Source: Rhizobium pisi (GTDB lineage Bacteria > Pseudomonadota > Alphaproteobacteria > Rhizobiales > Rhizobiaceae). From it: DNA of 64,000 nt. This document shows, one piece after another, positions 1 through 10,915 of this stretch. The first letter of the stretch is position 1, and each line of letters starts with the position of its first letter. The position numbers and the translations under genes are program-made. Below the pieces are notes generated by a model. The model worked only from the letters and a program-made list of their open reading frames with translations, ran no database searches and was not told the origin of the DNA. Where the stretch lies: contig NZ_RJJT01000004.1 of NCBI RefSeq assembly GCF_003938655.1, positions 124,001 through 188,000 of the forward strand. The letters are read 5' to 3'.

Positions 1-53
1 TCGGCTTCTCCTTCTGGCTCGACCGCATCGAAACCGAAAGGGCAGCCGCATGA
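1..53 (+). CDS. hisZ: ATP phosphoribosyltransferase regulatory subunit HisZ, C-terminal end (partial)
   Basis: The window opens inside a reading frame that ends [16 protein letters not shown] and stops with TGA at 51-53. The TGA overlaps the ATG of hisG (50-52), a translational-coupling arrangement. Only 16 residues are visible, so the identity rests on context: short-form HisG enzymes lack their own regulatory domain and need the HisRS-like HisZ, which in alphaproteobacteria is encoded directly upstream. The residues also fit the end of a class II synthetase-like fold, but they are too few to prove it. Confidence 0.7.
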   Translation, partial: GFSFWLDRIETERAAA

Positions 54-745
54 CCATCACCATCGCGCTTCCCTCCAAGGGCCGGATGAAAGACGACGCG
101 TCGGCGATCTTCGAGCGCGCCGGCATGCCGATAACGGCTGTTGGTAACGACCGCTCCTATCGCGGCCGCGTCGAAGGCTGGGACGATGTGGAAGTCGCCT
201 TCCTCTCGGCCTCCGAAATCTCCCGCGAACTCGGCAACGGCACCGTCGATTTCGGCGTCACCGGCGAGGATCTGATGCGGGAAGGTTTTGCCGAGGTGGA
301 CAAGCGCGTCGAGTTTTGCGCCCGCCTCGGTTTCGGCCATGCCGATGTCGTCGTCGCCGTGCCTGAGATCTGGCTTGACGTCGAGACCATGGCCGATCTT
401 GGCGATGTCGCCGCCGATTTCCGCGCCCGTCACTCCAGGCGCCTTGCCATCGCCACCAAATACTGGCGGCTGACCCAGCAGTTCTTTTCGAGCCAGCACG
501 GCATCCAGCTCTATCGTATCGTCGAAAGCCTGGGCGCGACCGAAGGTGCTCCCGCATCCGGCTCGGCCGATATCATCGTCGATATCACCTCGACCGGCTC
601 GACATTGCGCGCAAACCACCTGAAGGTGCTCCAGGACGGCGTCATCCTGCATTCGCAGGCCTGCCTCGTGCGCGCCCGCAAGGAGAGCCATGCCGGCGAG
701 CCCGCTGTGCAGGCAATCATCGAGGCCGTGCGCGCCGCCCTTTGA
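50..745 (+). CDS. hisG: ATP phosphoribosyltransferase catalytic subunit, short form (HisG_S)
   Basis: HisG catalyses the first step of histidine synthesis, joining ATP and PRPP to give phosphoribosyl-ATP. At 231 residues it is the short form, without the C-terminal ACT-like feedback domain of the roughly 300-residue long form, so it should work as a hetero-complex with HisZ. The N-terminal IALPSKGRM is the family start motif. The PRPP-binding loop [17 protein letters not shown] lies at residues 174-190. The start ATG overlaps the hisZ stop and gives the full conserved N-terminus. A strong inverted repeat directly downstream should end the transcript. Confidence 0.97.
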   Translation: MTITIALPSKGRMKDDASAIFERAGMPITAVGNDRSYRGRVEGWDDVEVAFLSASEISRELGNGTVDFGVTGEDLMREGFAEVDKRVEFCARLGFGHADVVVAVPEIWLDVETMADLGDVAADFRARHSRRLAIATKYWRLTQQFFSSQHGIQLYRIVESLGATEGAPASGSADIIVDITSTGSTLRANHLKVLQDGVILHSQACLVRARKESHAGEPAVQAIIEAVRAAL

Positions 746-766
746 TATCATTCGAAAAGGCATGAA

Positions 767-796
767 AAAACCCGCCGTCGGATGACGGCGGGTTTT
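767..796. terminator. Bidirectional terminator between hisG and doxX
   Basis: A 13-bp perfect stem (AAAACCCGCCGTC at 767-779 pairing with 784-796) with a GGAT loop is flanked by A-runs on the left and T-runs on the right. It sits between the convergent genes hisG and the DoxX gene, so it can stop transcription from both sides. Confidence 0.85.
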
Positions 797-823
797 CTTA
801 TGCTGGGAGGGTGTTGGCTTGTA

Positions 824-1261
824 TCAGGCAGCCGCGTAGGCGCCGCGGCGGGCGTCGAGCGAGTAAGCGCCTGCGCCATTGGTGGCGAGCATGATATAGG
901 CGCCGGCAAGCGTGATGTTCTTCAGGAAGTTGACGAAGTTCAGGCCGTTGATCCAGCCGTTAGCAGCTGCCGGGAAGTCCGGAACATTGACCGGTGCAAG
1001 GTGGAAGACAACGCCGGTGAAGACACAGAAGACAGCGAGAAGCCAGCCGACGATGCGCACCTGGAAGCCGACGAGCACGGCAATGCCGGTTGCCAGTTCA
1101 AAGAGGCCGGCGAGATAGGTGAGCGCCGTGGAAGCCGGCAGGCCGGCGCCGGCGATCATGCCGGCGGTGGAAGCCGGATCGGTAACCTTGCCGAAGCCGG
1201 CGAAGATGAACATGAAGGAAAGAAGGATGCGGGCAATCAGGATGATGACGTTGTTCGACAT
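824..1261 (-). CDS. DoxX family membrane protein
   Basis: A 145-residue hydrophobic protein with about four membrane segments. The N-terminus MSNNVIILIARILLSFMFI and the following FAGFGKVTDP are typical of the DoxX/YphA family (family-wide 130-160 residues). Members sit in the cytoplasmic membrane, some linked to thiosulfate:quinone oxidoreductase or redox stress, but most have no known function. I placed the start at 1261 because the reverse strand carries GGAGACAAAGTCC just before this ATG. The open frame continues upstream to 1492, but that extension is low-quality sequence for a protein. It appears to be a single-gene unit. Confidence 0.85.
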   Translation of the reverse strand: MSNNVIILIARILLSFMFIFAGFGKVTDPASTAGMIAGAGLPASTALTYLAGLFELATGIAVLVGFQVRIVGWLLAVFCVFTGVVFHLAPVNVPDFPAAANGWINGLNFVNFLKNITLAGAYIMLATNGAGAYSLDARRGAYAAA

Positions 1262-1473
1262 GGACTTTGTCTCCGTTTGAATGGCTCTGGAGATCGTGGT
1301 GCCCCCGGCACCCTGTGGACCTCGGATGCCTCTATGTCGCTCTTTTCTCTCGTTGTGGAAAGATAAACGGAAGCGGACAGTTTGTTCAATAATATGGAAC
1401 GATGTACTCGCCACCTGCGCTTGCCTTTGCCGAGCCCTGTCTTTTATGGTCGGCTGATAACATGGAGAATCCG

Positions 1474-2184
1474 ATGGCAGATCTTTCCGCATTTCCGATT
1501 TCGACGCGCTGGCCGGCGAAAAACCCTGACATTATCCAGCTCTATTCCCTGCAGACGCCGAACGGGGTGAAGGTTTCCGTCGCCCTCGAAGAGCTCGGCT
1601 TGGCTTATGAGCCGCATTATGTTTCCTTCGCCGCCAACGAGCAGAAGTCGCCGGAATTCGAATCTCTCAATCCGAACGGCCGTATTCCGGCGATCATCGA
1701 CCCGAACGGGCCGGATGGGAAGCCGATAGGCCTTTTCGAATCCGGTGCCATCCTGCTCTATCTCGCGGAAAAGACCGGCAAGCTCATCCCTGCCGACGCC
1801 GCAGGCCGCTATGAAACCATCCAGTGGGTGTTTTTTCAGATGGCGGGGATCGGCCCGATGCTCGGCCAATTCGGCCATTTCTATAAATTCGCCGCCGACA
1901 AGGTCGCCAACAATTCCTATCCGGTGGAACGCTATCGCGACGAATCCAAGCGCCTGCTCGGCGTGCTCGAAGACCGGCTGAGAGGGCGTCAGTGGATCAT
2001 GGGCGATCTCTACACGATCGCCGACATCACCACCTTCACCTGGGTGCGCGGCGCCGACATCTTCTATGGCGGCCGCGAGGTTCTCGAATATGCGAAATTC
2101 CCCGCCGTTTCGGATTGGCTGGCGCGCTGCATCGCCCGTCCGGCAAGCGCCAGGGGCCTCAACATTCCGGTCAAGCCGGAGTAA
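1474..2184 (+). CDS. Glutathione S-transferase, YghU/YfcG-like
   Basis: The product has 236 residues. An N-terminal thioredoxin-like domain carries LYSLQTPNGVKVSVALEEL (about 23-41), the Thr-Pro-Asn signature of the YfcG/YghU (Ure2p-like) class, in which Thr or Asn rather than Tyr/Ser contacts glutathione. FESGAILLYL (88-97) holds the Glu-Ser pair that binds the gamma-glutamyl part. The C-terminal helical domain includes DITTFTWVRG. E. coli relatives act mainly as disulfide-bond reductases on glutathionylated substrates. I chose the ATG at 1474 because GGAG lies six bases upstream; an ATG at 1462 (MENP) is also possible. It is monocistronic and ends at a GC-rich inverted repeat. Confidence 0.9.
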   Translation: MADLSAFPISTRWPAKNPDIIQLYSLQTPNGVKVSVALEELGLAYEPHYVSFAANEQKSPEFESLNPNGRIPAIIDPNGPDGKPIGLFESGAILLYLAEKTGKLIPADAAGRYETIQWVFFQMAGIGPMLGQFGHFYKFAADKVANNSYPVERYRDESKRLLGVLEDRLRGRQWIMGDLYTIADITTFTWVRGADIFYGGREVLEYAKFPAVSDWLARCIARPASARGLNIPVKPE

Positions 2185-2210
2185 CGAACGGATCCGCTCG
2201 GAAAACGCAA

Positions 2211-2230
2211 AGGCCGCCCTCGGGCGGCCT
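2211..2230. terminator. GC-rich inverted repeat between convergent genes
   Basis: AGGCCGCCC at 2211-2219 pairs with GGGCGGCCT at 2222-2230. It lies 26 bases past the glutathione transferase stop and 20 bases before the stop of the convergent gene. There is an A-rich stretch on its left but no long T-run on its right, so it may work best for the minus-strand gene. Confidence 0.6.
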
Positions 2231-2250
2231 CTCCTGTGCGTCGCTGGTTT

Positions 2251-2787
2251 CTATCGCCGGCTTGTGATCTGGCTTGCGCCTTCGAGCTTGAAGCGCGGAA
2301 AGACGAAGACGCCGGACATGCTGCCGCTGTATTTTTGCTCGAGCCCGTTCGACTCGCCCATGCAGAAGAGCGGCTGGCGGAAGCCGTTCGGCATGATGAT
2401 CGTCGTCGAAAAACAGAAGGAGGAGCAGAGCGTCGCCGCCTGCTCGAACAGCTCGAGCACGTGGCTGCGATCCTTGGTGTCATAGGAGCGGATCAGGCTC
2501 AGCAGCCCGCATTCCGGTGCCGAGAGGCCGTGCAGCATCGCGCTCCATTCGCCGAGGCGGATCAAGCCGCTCGAAAAATCTCCGGTCCAGGCTTCGGAAA
2601 CGGAAAACTGCGCCAGCATCTCACGATTCTGATTGTTGTCGTTCAGCGAGCCGGGCATCAAGGGTACGGCTGCGTTGGCTTTGGCGATCTTAAACAAGGC
2701 GTTCCCCAATTCCGATGCGACTCCTCCGCCGCACGCCAGGTAAACACAAAACAGGATCATGCAGCTGCGGACATTATGCCCGCGCAT
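2251..2787 (-). CDS. Uncharacterised PAS-like protein
   Basis: The frame is 178 residues. The segment from about residue 63 (SEAWTGDFSSGLIRLGEW) through MLHGLS, DRSHVLELFEQAA and FCFSTTIIMPNG resembles a single PAS_3-type sensory domain: a strand with WTGDF, a helix, then two strands. I see no effector domain, so it could be a free-standing sensor or a partner of another protein. The start is uncertain: none of the candidates (2787, 2760, 2658) has a good ribosome-binding site, and the conserved-looking part begins near residue 45 (MPGSLND, 2658). The final GVFVFPRF stretch is unfamiliar. The family assignment is inference from pattern only. Confidence 0.6.
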   Translation of the reverse strand: MRGHNVRSCMILFCVYLACGGGVASELGNALFKIAKANAAVPLMPGSLNDNNQNREMLAQFSVSEAWTGDFSSGLIRLGEWSAMLHGLSAPECGLLSLIRSYDTKDRSHVLELFEQAATLCSSFCFSTTIIMPNGFRQPLFCMGESNGLEQKYSGSMSGVFVFPRFKLEGASQITSRR

Positions 2788-3222
2788 CCGACAATTGTTG
2801 CTGCGGCTGTCAGGCTTTCGGAACCCGACGTCGAAGCTGAATGTTGACGTATCACCTTCCGCGTACCGGCTTTGTCTGGTGACGAAATTGGTCGCCGGCG
2901 CGTTTGAATTGCAGCGCGGATTTATAGGGGCTTTTTGACAAACGGCAACGGCTTTTTAAGGGGCGTTCGGGCCAGCATCATTCCTCTGGATGTCGGTATG
3001 CTCCGGCTACCTCACGAAAATAGAGGCCGAAAAACCGTCTTTTTGTGCTTCGAAAACGTTTCCACACCCTGCAACGATAGAAATTTCGCTCCTATGCTAG
3101 GGTCTCCCGCCTATTTCCGCAGATCAAAGAATGCGCAGCGACGCAAGCTTCGCGAAAGCTTCCCGGACGGAAACCGGCGCCGATTGCGAAAAATTGTGCG
3201 CAACAGATCGAATCGTTTTGGG
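2788..3222. other. Intergenic stretch without a recognisable gene
   Basis: Open frames here are short and lack a coding pattern; a frame on the plus strand from 2935 runs straight through the groESL terminator and is rejected. The stretch is noticeably richer in A and T than its surroundings (for example 3030-3110). It may hold the promoter of the minus-strand PAS-like gene, but I cannot point to a clear -35/-10 pair. Confidence 0.5.
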
Positions 3223-3223
3223 C

Positions 3224-3254
3224 AAAAGAAAAGGGCGACCCGAGGGCCGCCCTT
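3224..3254 (-). terminator. Rho-independent terminator of groESL
   Basis: Read on the minus strand, AAGGGCGGCC pairs with GGTCGCCCTT around a 4-base loop with one mismatch and runs directly into TTTTCTTTT. This is a textbook intrinsic terminator, about 150 bases past the groEL stop, and the only convincing one for the operon. Confidence 0.85.
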
Positions 3255-3283
3255 CCTAATTCCGGAGACCGGAAAGGATATCA

Positions 3284-3322
3284 GTGAAGGCTTTCGCCTA
3301 TCACATCATGTCCATACCGCCA
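3284..3322 (-). repeat. Duplicated groEL 3' tail
   Basis: The 26 bases at 3296-3321 are identical to 3397-3422, which encode the last codons (GGMDMM and stop) of the real groEL. Weaker similarity continues on the downstream side (GTGAAGGC here, GTGAAAGG next to the gene). The copy lies 101 bases downstream of the gene's own tail, inside the groESL transcript and before its terminator. It is best explained as a scar of tandem duplication or of recombination with another groEL copy. Confidence 0.8.
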
Positions 3323-3347
3323 GTTCAGCGCGCTTGACGCGCTGAAC
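3323..3347. other. Perfect 10-bp inverted repeat downstream of groEL
   Basis: GTTCAGCGCG at 3323-3332 pairs with CGCGCTGAAC at 3338-3347 around a 5-base loop. It lies between the two copies of the groEL tail. There is no T-run on either side, so it is more likely an mRNA 3'-end stabilising structure or a recombination relic than a terminator. Confidence 0.5.
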
Positions 3348-3401
3348 CATCTTAGATGATGGGCGGTTTCATGGACGATGTTGTGAAAGGCCGTTGGCCT
3401 A

Positions 3402-5084
<1,683 letters not shown>

Positions 5085-5110
5085 TCATTTCGGGAAAGCG
5101 GATCGGCTGA

Positions 5111-5407
5111 TCAGCCGATGATGCCCATGATGTCGGCTTCCTTCATGATCAGAAGGTCTTCGCCGTTGATCTTGACTTCGGTGCCGGACCACTTGCCGAA
5201 CAGGACGCGGTCGCCAGCCTTGACGTCGAGTGCGACGACCTTGCCGGACTCGTCACGAGCGCCGGAGCCGACGGCGACGATTTCGCCTTCCTGGGGCTTT
5301 TCCTTGGCGGTATCGGGAATGATGATGCCGCCTTTGGTCTTCTCTTCGGACTCGACGCGACGAACGACGACGCGGTCGTGAAGCGGACGGAAATTGGTGC
5401 TTGCCAT
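5111..5407 (-). CDS. groES: Co-chaperonin GroES (Hsp10)
   Basis: The 98-residue lid of the GroEL chamber. [18 protein letters not shown] at the start, the [13 protein letters not shown] mobile loop (about 26-38) and [20 protein letters not shown] near the end are diagnostic. It is the first gene of the groESL operon, with GAGGGATTAG as ribosome-binding region before the ATG. The untranslated leader contains the CIRCE element. Confidence 0.99.
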   Translation of the reverse strand: MASTNFRPLHDRVVVRRVESEEKTKGGIIIPDTAKEKPQEGEIVAVGSGARDESGKVVALDVKAGDRVLFGKWSGTEVKINGEDLLIMKEADIMGIIG

Positions 5408-5465
5408 TGTCTAATCCCTCGATCGAATGACATTCGCGGACCGGAGTGGCCCACATGGATAAATG

Positions 5466-5492
5466 TTAGCACTCCCTTGCGGTGAGTGCTAG
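5466..5492 (-). promoter_or_regulatory. CIRCE operator (HrcA binding site)
   Basis: TTAGCACTC, nine bases, then GAGTGCTAG: the classical CIRCE inverted repeat with one deviation (final G instead of A). It lies 59 bases upstream of the groES start, where HrcA represses groESL under non-stress conditions. Confidence 0.95.
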
Positions 5493-5499
5493 CGCCGAG

Positions 5500-5528
5500 C
5501 ATTTAGGGATGGCTCCGAAAGGAGTCAA
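5500..5528 (-). promoter_or_regulatory. Housekeeping promoter of groESL
   Basis: On the minus strand TTGACT (5528-5523) and TAAATG (5505-5500) are separated by exactly 17 bases. The expected transcription start falls at the edge of the CIRCE element, so HrcA binding would block initiation. Confidence 0.7.
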
Positions 5529-5742
5529 TGAGAGCAATCACGAATTTTTGTGCCCGAATTGTGAAGAGGCCGGAGAATTCTCGGAGATTCCGACCGAAAT
5601 CCCCACGCGGGCGACCCTTGACCGTCCGGGCTCGTCTGATTGCCGTTCAGGAATTTCGCATTGCCACGGCGAAGAAAATGCCTTGCCATCGCCTTGCGCC
5701 TTTGCAATGTCACCGGTGACTGAAGCAAATCGGGAAATTGGA

Positions 5743-6591
5743 ATGGCCAAGCGGATAGAAAACTTCTCGGAGATATCAGGTCACTATGATGTGGTGCTCT
5801 GCGATGTCTGGGGTGTCGTTCACAATGGGGTCGATCCGTTTCCGAAGGCAGCCGCAGCCCTTCAAGCCGCAAGAGAGAGCGGCCTTGCCGTGGTGCTCAT
5901 CACCAATTCGCCGCGCCTTTCCTGGCAGGTGGTCGCGCAGCTGCGCCACATCGGCGTTCCCGACAGCGCCTATGACAGGATCGTCACCTCTGGCGACGTG
6001 ACGCGCGGGCTGATCGCCGAAGGGCCGAAGACGGTCTTTTTGCTTGGCCCCGATCGCGACAGCGCGCTTCTCGAAGGCATTGGCGTCGAGCGCCGGCCGG
6101 CAGGCGAGGCGCAATCGCTCGTTTGCACCGGATTTTTCGATGACGAGACCGAGAAGCCGGAGGATTACACCGACATGCTTCTGGATTTCAAAGCGCGTGA
6201 AGTGCCGATGATCTGCGCCAATCCGGACCTGGTCGTCGAGCGCGGGCACCGCATCATCCCCTGCGCCGGCGCCATGGCCGCCTATTACGAGCAGCTCGGC
6301 GGCAGGACGCGTATTGCCGGCAAGCCGCACCGGCCGATCTACGAGGCGACGCTTTCGGCGGCCCGCGAGCTTCGCGGCGATTTCCCGATCGATCGTGTGC
6401 TGGCAATCGGCGACGGCATGCCGACCGATGTGCGCGGGGCCTTGAATTACGGCCTCGACCTCCTCTACATCAGCGGCGGTATCCACGCTAAGGAATACAC
6501 CCTCAACGGCAAGACCGACGAGGCGATCCTCAACGCCTATCTCGAACGGGAAAAGGCGGCGCCGAGGTGGTGGATGCCACGCCTTGCATGA
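5743..6591 (+). CDS. HAD superfamily hydrolase, class IIA (NagD-like, TIGR01459 type)
   Basis: A 282-residue phosphatase-like protein. VVLCDVWGVVHNG (17-29) is HAD motif I as found in the NagD-like class IIA, with Asp21 as nucleophile and Trp-Gly where many HADs have a second Asp. VLITNSPR is motif II, and LAIGDGMPTDVRGALNYG near the C-terminus is motif IV. The large cap domain lies between. Substrate is unknown. I chose 5743 (MAKRIENF) because family similarity starts there; the frame is open to 5482 and another ATG lies at 5707. It overlaps the next gene's first ATG, which suggests co-transcription with ribF. Confidence 0.85.
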   Translation: MAKRIENFSEISGHYDVVLCDVWGVVHNGVDPFPKAAAALQAARESGLAVVLITNSPRLSWQVVAQLRHIGVPDSAYDRIVTSGDVTRGLIAEGPKTVFLLGPDRDSALLEGIGVERRPAGEAQSLVCTGFFDDETEKPEDYTDMLLDFKAREVPMICANPDLVVERGHRIIPCAGAMAAYYEQLGGRTRIAGKPHRPIYEATLSAARELRGDFPIDRVLAIGDGMPTDVRGALNYGLDLLYISGGIHAKEYTLNGKTDEAILNAYLEREKAAPRWWMPRLA

Positions 6592-6605
6592 AGAGAAGCC
6601 AGACG

Positions 6606-7589
6606 ATGACCGTCTTCCATCGCAATGAAACCCGGGATCCTTTGCCCGCCCATCTCAGAGGCGGTGTGATTGCCATCGGCAATTTCGACGGTGTGCATCG
6701 AGGCCACCAGTCGGTGCTGAATCGCGCGCTGGAAATTTCCCAAGCGCGCGGCATCCCCGCCCTGGTGCTCACCTTCGAGCCGCATCCGCGCACGGTCTTC
6801 CGGCCGCAGACGCCGGTCTTCCGACTGACGCCTGCGCCGCTGAAGGCCCGCATTCTGGAAACGCTGGGTTTCAGCGCCGTCATCGAATATCCCTTCGACT
6901 ATGAGTTCTCGCAGCGCTCGGCCGATGATTTCATCCATTCGATCCTGAAGGATTGGCTCGGCGCCTCCGAAGTCGTCACCGGCTTCGATTTCCATTTTGG
7001 CCGCGGCCGCGAGGGCGGGCCTGCCTTCCTCATGAATGCCGGCCAGACCTACGGCTTCGGCGTCACCCTGATCGATGCCTTCCGCGACGAAAACGCCGAC
7101 GTCGTCTCTTCGAGCCACATCCGCGCGCTCCTGAAGGAGGGCAGCGTCAGCGAAGTCGCCGGCATGCTGGGGTACCGCTATACTGTCGAAGCCGAGGTGA
7201 TCGACGGAGAAAAGCTCGGCCGGCAGCTCGGTTTTCCCACGGCCAACATGCGCCTGCCGCCCGAGGCCGAACTTGCAGCGGGCATCTACGCCGTCCGCTT
7301 CCGCCTTCAGGACGGAACGCTCTACGATGCCGTCGCAAGCTACGGCCGCCGCCCGACGGTCACGGAAAACGGTGCACCATTGTTGGAAACCTATCTGTTC
7401 GACTTTAGCGGCGATCTCTACGGTCAGCTCTGCTCGGTCTCATTCTTCGGCTATCTCAGACCCGAGCTGAAATTCGACGGCTTGGAAGCGCTCGTCGCCC
7501 AGATCAAGCGCGACGAGGAGGAGGCGAGGGCACTGCTGGCGGGCGTGGCACCGCTTGGCGAGCTCGATCGGAAACTGTGCTTTTCCTGA
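6606..7589 (+). CDS. ribF: Bifunctional riboflavin kinase / FAD synthetase
   Basis: RibF turns riboflavin into FMN and then FAD. The N-terminal nucleotidyltransferase domain has GVIAIGNFDGVHRGHQ (20-35), where HRGH is the HxGH motif. The C-terminal flavokinase domain contains LGRQLGFPTANM (about 204-215) and ends near residue 327, the usual length. Two starts are possible: 6588, which overlaps the upstream stop as ATGA, and 6606 (MTVFHRNE), which matches the usual family N-terminus better. The gene lies in line with ileS, although 288 bases separate them. Confidence 0.95.
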   Translation: MTVFHRNETRDPLPAHLRGGVIAIGNFDGVHRGHQSVLNRALEISQARGIPALVLTFEPHPRTVFRPQTPVFRLTPAPLKARILETLGFSAVIEYPFDYEFSQRSADDFIHSILKDWLGASEVVTGFDFHFGRGREGGPAFLMNAGQTYGFGVTLIDAFRDENADVVSSSHIRALLKEGSVSEVAGMLGYRYTVEAEVIDGEKLGRQLGFPTANMRLPPEAELAAGIYAVRFRLQDGTLYDAVASYGRRPTVTENGAPLLETYLFDFSGDLYGQLCSVSFFGYLRPELKFDGLEALVAQIKRDEEEARALLAGVAPLGELDRKLCFS

Positions 7590-7877
7590 GTTTGCCACCA
7601 GCTCGGATTTTCTCCGGCGCAAGCCGAATTCGGCCGTGCCGCAGGATCGCATGCAGGTAATTTCTGCTCTTCCTTTTCCCGGCAAAAACGCCTATGAACC
7701 GGCGCTATGACGAAATTTCGGCTGGCGACCACGATACGAATTATCGGCCCGGCCTTCCGCGCGCGCTAAGCGGCCGGGAGGTCCGGGTTTTCGGCGCTTG
7801 CGAGCAGGCGCTTCCGCCGCCACCTATTTTCATGTCCGTTGCGCCCCTTCCTGGGCCGCCAGAAACGATTGTCACAT

Positions 7878-10784
7878 ATGACCGACACAGCCGAAAAGAT
7901 CGACTACTCGAAGACCCTCTACTTGCCTGAAACGGATTTCCCGATGCGTGCCGGCCTGCCGCAGAAGGAGCCGGAACTCGTTGCCCGCTGGCAGCAGATG
8001 GATCTCTACAAGAAGCTGCGCGCTTCTGCCGCCGGCCGCGAAAAATTCGTCCTGCACGACGGCCCTCCCTATGCCAACGGCAATATCCATATCGGCCACG
8101 CGCTGAACAAGATCCTCAAGGACGTCATCAACCGTTCGTTCCAGATGCGCGGCTACGACGCCAATTATGTGCCGGGCTGGGATTGCCACGGCCTGCCGAT
8201 CGAATGGAAGATCGAGGAAGAGAATTATCGCGCCAAGGGCAAGGCCAAGCCTGACCTGACCGAGCCGTCGGCGATGATCGAATTCCGCCGCGAGTGCCGC
8301 GCCTATGCCGAAAAGTGGATCGCCATCCAGGGCGGTGAGTTCCAGCGTCTCGGCATCGTCGGCGATTTCGAAAATCCGTACCTGACGATGAACTTCCACG
8401 CGGAAAGCCGCATCGCCGGAGAACTCCTCAAGATCGCCGGGAGCGGCCAGCTCTACCGCGGCTCCAAGCCGATCATGTGGTCGGTCGTCGAGCGTACGGC
8501 GCTCGCGGAAGCCGAAGTCGAGTATCATGACTATGAGAGCGACACGATCTGGGTGAAGTTCCCGGTCGCGAAGGGCTCCGATGGCGTCAAGGATGCCTTC
8601 GTCGTCATCTGGACCACCACACCCTGGACGATCCCCGGAAACCGGGCGATCGCCTACTCGTCGCGCGTTGCTTACGGCCTATACGAAGTAACGGCCGCCG
8701 AGAACGATTTTGGACCGCGCCCGGGCGAGAAACTGATCTTCGCCGACAAGCTGGCTGAGGAATCCTTCGCCAAGGCAAAGCTGCAGTACAAGCGTCTCGC
8801 CGACGTCACGACTGCCGATCTCGCCGGTATCACCTGCGCCCATCCGCTGAAGGGTCTCGGCGACGGTTATGTATTTGCCGTGCCGCTGCTCGATGGCGAC
8901 CATGTGACCGACGATGCCGGTACAGGCTTCGTGCACACGGCGCCGAGCCACGGCCGCGAAGACTTTGATGTCTGGATGGCGCATGCCCGCGAAATCGAGG
9001 CGTGCGGCATCGAAACCAAGATCCCGTTCCCGGTCGACGACGGCGGCTTCTACACATCGGATGCTCCGGGCCTGGAAGGCGCGCGCGTCATCGACGACAA
9101 CGGCAAGAAGGGCGATGCCAACGACCGCGTCATCAAGGCGCTGATCGAGCGCAGCGCGCTCTTTGCCCGCGGCCGTCTGAAGCACCAGTATCCGCATTCC
9201 TGGCGTTCCAAGAAGCCGGTGATCTTCCGCAACACGCCGCAGTGGTTCGTCTATATGGACAAGACGCTGCCTGACGGAACGACGCTGCGCACCCGTGCGC
9301 TCAACGCGATCGACGACACGCGTTTCGTGCCGGCTGCCGGCCAGAACCGCCTGCGCGCCATGATCGAGCAGCGCCCGGACTGGGTTCTCTCCCGTCAGCG
9401 TGCCTGGGGCGTGCCGATCTGCGTCTTCGTCGACGAGCAGGGCGAAGTGCTGCAGGACGATGCCGTCAACCAGCGCATCCTCGATGCTTTCGATGTCGAA
9501 GGCGCAGACGCCTGGTTCGCCGAAGGCGCCAAGGAGCGGTTCCTCGGCAACGAGCATGATCCGGCCAAGTGGTCGCAGGTCATGGATATCCTCGATGTCT
9601 GGTTCGACTCGGGCTCGACGCACACCTTCACGCTGGAAGACCGCCCCGACCTGAAGTGGCCGGCCGATCTCTACCTCGAGGGTTCCGACCAGCATCGCGG
9701 CTGGTTCCATTCCTCGCTCTTGGAATCGGCAGCCACCCGTGGCCGCGCGCCTTACGACACCGTCCTCACCCATGGCTTCACCATGGACGAGAAGGGCGAG
9801 AAAATGTCGAAGTCCAAGGGCAATGTCACCTCGCCGCAGGAGGTGATGAAGGATGCCGGCGCCGATATCCTGCGCCTCTGGGTCATGACCTCTGACTATG
9901 CGGACGATCTGCGTGTCGGCAAGACGATCATCCAGACCAATGTCGATGCCTATCGCAAGCTGCGCAACACGATCCGCTGGATGCTCGGCACGCTGGCGCA
10001 CGACAAGGGCGAGGTCATCGCGCTTGCCGATCTGCCGGAGCTGGAGCAGCTGATGCTGCATCGCCTCTCCGAGCTCGATCAGCTCGTGCGCGAAAACTAC
10101 GACGCCTTCGACTTCAAGAAGATCGCCCGCGCATTGATTGATTTTGCCAATGTCGAGCTCTCGGCCTTCTACTTCGACGTCCGCAAGGATGCGCTCTATT
10201 GCGATGCGCCCTCCAGCCTTCGCCGCCGTTCGGCGCTCTATGTCATCCGCATGATCTTCGATTGCATGGTGACCTGGCTTGCGCCGATGCTGCCCTTCAC
10301 CACGGAAGAGGCATGGCTCTCGCGCGATCCTTCGGCCGTCTCGGTGCATCTGGAGCAGTTCGCCCCGGTCGCCAGGGAATGGCGCAACGATGCGCTCGCG
10401 GAAAAGTGGAAGAAGATCCGCGCGATCCGCAGCGTCGTCACCGGCGCTCTCGAAATCGAGCGCAAGGACAAGCGCATCGGCTCGTCGCTGGAAGCGGCTC
10501 CTGTCGTCCACGTTACCGATGCGGAATTGCGCAAGGCGCTCGAAGGTCAGGATTTCAGCGAAGTCTGCATCACCTCCGGCATCACGATCGAGGCGAGCGC
10601 AGGCCCGGCCGACGCCTTCCGGCTGTCCGAGGTGCCCGAAGTCGCGGTCATTCCGAAGCTTGCCGAAGGCGTGAAATGCGCCCGTTCCTGGCGCATCACC
10701 ACCGATGTCGGTTCCGATCCGGAATATCCCGATGTCTCGGCGCGAGACGCTGCGGCCCTGCGTGAACTCGGCATCCGCGCCTGA
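7878..10784 (+). CDS. ileS: Isoleucyl-tRNA synthetase
   Basis: The 968-residue class I synthetase charges tRNA-Ile. The HIGH motif is at 71-74 ([13 protein letters not shown]) and the KMSKS loop at 642-646 ([10 protein letters not shown]). The CP1 editing domain sits between them ([16 protein letters not shown]). The start at 7878 ([10 protein letters not shown]) gives the expected N-terminal domain. The C-terminal zinc ribbon is degenerate: only one Cys remains (KCARSW), and the second pair is replaced by DVSARDAAA. The upstream 288 bases (7590-7877) hold no gene that I can support. Confidence 0.98.
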   Translation: MTDTAEKIDYSKTLYLPETDFPMRAGLPQKEPELVARWQQMDLYKKLRASAAGREKFVLHDGPPYANGNIHIGHALNKILKDVINRSFQMRGYDANYVPGWDCHGLPIEWKIEEENYRAKGKAKPDLTEPSAMIEFRRECRAYAEKWIAIQGGEFQRLGIVGDFENPYLTMNFHAESRIAGELLKIAGSGQLYRGSKPIMWSVVERTALAEAEVEYHDYESDTIWVKFPVAKGSDGVKDAFVVIWTTTPWTIPGNRAIAYSSRVAYGLYEVTAAENDFGPRPGEKLIFADKLAEESFAKAKLQYKRLADVTTADLAGITCAHPLKGLGDGYVFAVPLLDGDHVTDDAGTGFVHTAPSHGREDFDVWMAHAREIEACGIETKIPFPVDDGGFYTSDAPGLEGARVIDDNGKKGDANDRVIKALIERSALFARGRLKHQYPHSWRSKKPVIFRNTPQWFVYMDKTLPDGTTLRTRALNAIDDTRFVPAAGQNRLRAMIEQRPDWVLSRQRAWGVPICVFVDEQGEVLQDDAVNQRILDAFDVEGADAWFAEGAKERFLGNEHDPAKWSQVMDILDVWFDSGSTHTFTLEDRPDLKWPADLYLEGSDQHRGWFHSSLLESAATRGRAPYDTVLTHGFTMDEKGEKMSKSKGNVTSPQEVMKDAGADILRLWVMTSDYADDLRVGKTIIQTNVDAYRKLRNTIRWMLGTLAHDKGEVIALADLPELEQLMLHRLSELDQLVRENYDAFDFKKIARALIDFANVELSAFYFDVRKDALYCDAPSSLRRRSALYVIRMIFDCMVTWLAPMLPFTTEEAWLSRDPSAVSVHLEQFAPVAREWRNDALAEKWKKIRAIRSVVTGALEIERKDKRIGSSLEAAPVVHVTDAELRKALEGQDFSEVCITSGITIEASAGPADAFRLSEVPEVAVIPKLAEGVKCARSWRITTDVGSDPEYPDVSARDAAALRELGIRA

Positions 10785-10819
10785 AGATATTTGCCGGGTG
10801 AATTGCCTTTATAGCGTTC

Positions 10820-10855
10820 ATCCGGTAAAAGCTGCCTGAAAATGGCCGGATTTTT
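10820..10855 (+). terminator. Possible terminator downstream of ileS
   Basis: ATCCGG (10820-10825) can pair with CCGGAT (10846-10851), followed by TTTT. The stem is short and the loop is 20 bases, so this is only a moderate candidate. Confidence 0.4.
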
Positions 10856-10915
10856 GCGTCAGGGGGACGGTTGTCCGGTTGGGCAACGATTGCACCGGTG
10901 GCTGGAAGGGTTTTC

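Noticed and set aside
2935..3345. 136-codon frame between the PAS-like gene and groEL
   Set aside because: Starts with TTG, has no ribosome-binding site and runs through the groESL terminator and the duplicated groEL tail.
8679..10511. 610-codon open frame opposite ileS
   Set aside because: Mirror image of a strongly conserved synthetase gene; long antisense frames are expected at this GC content.
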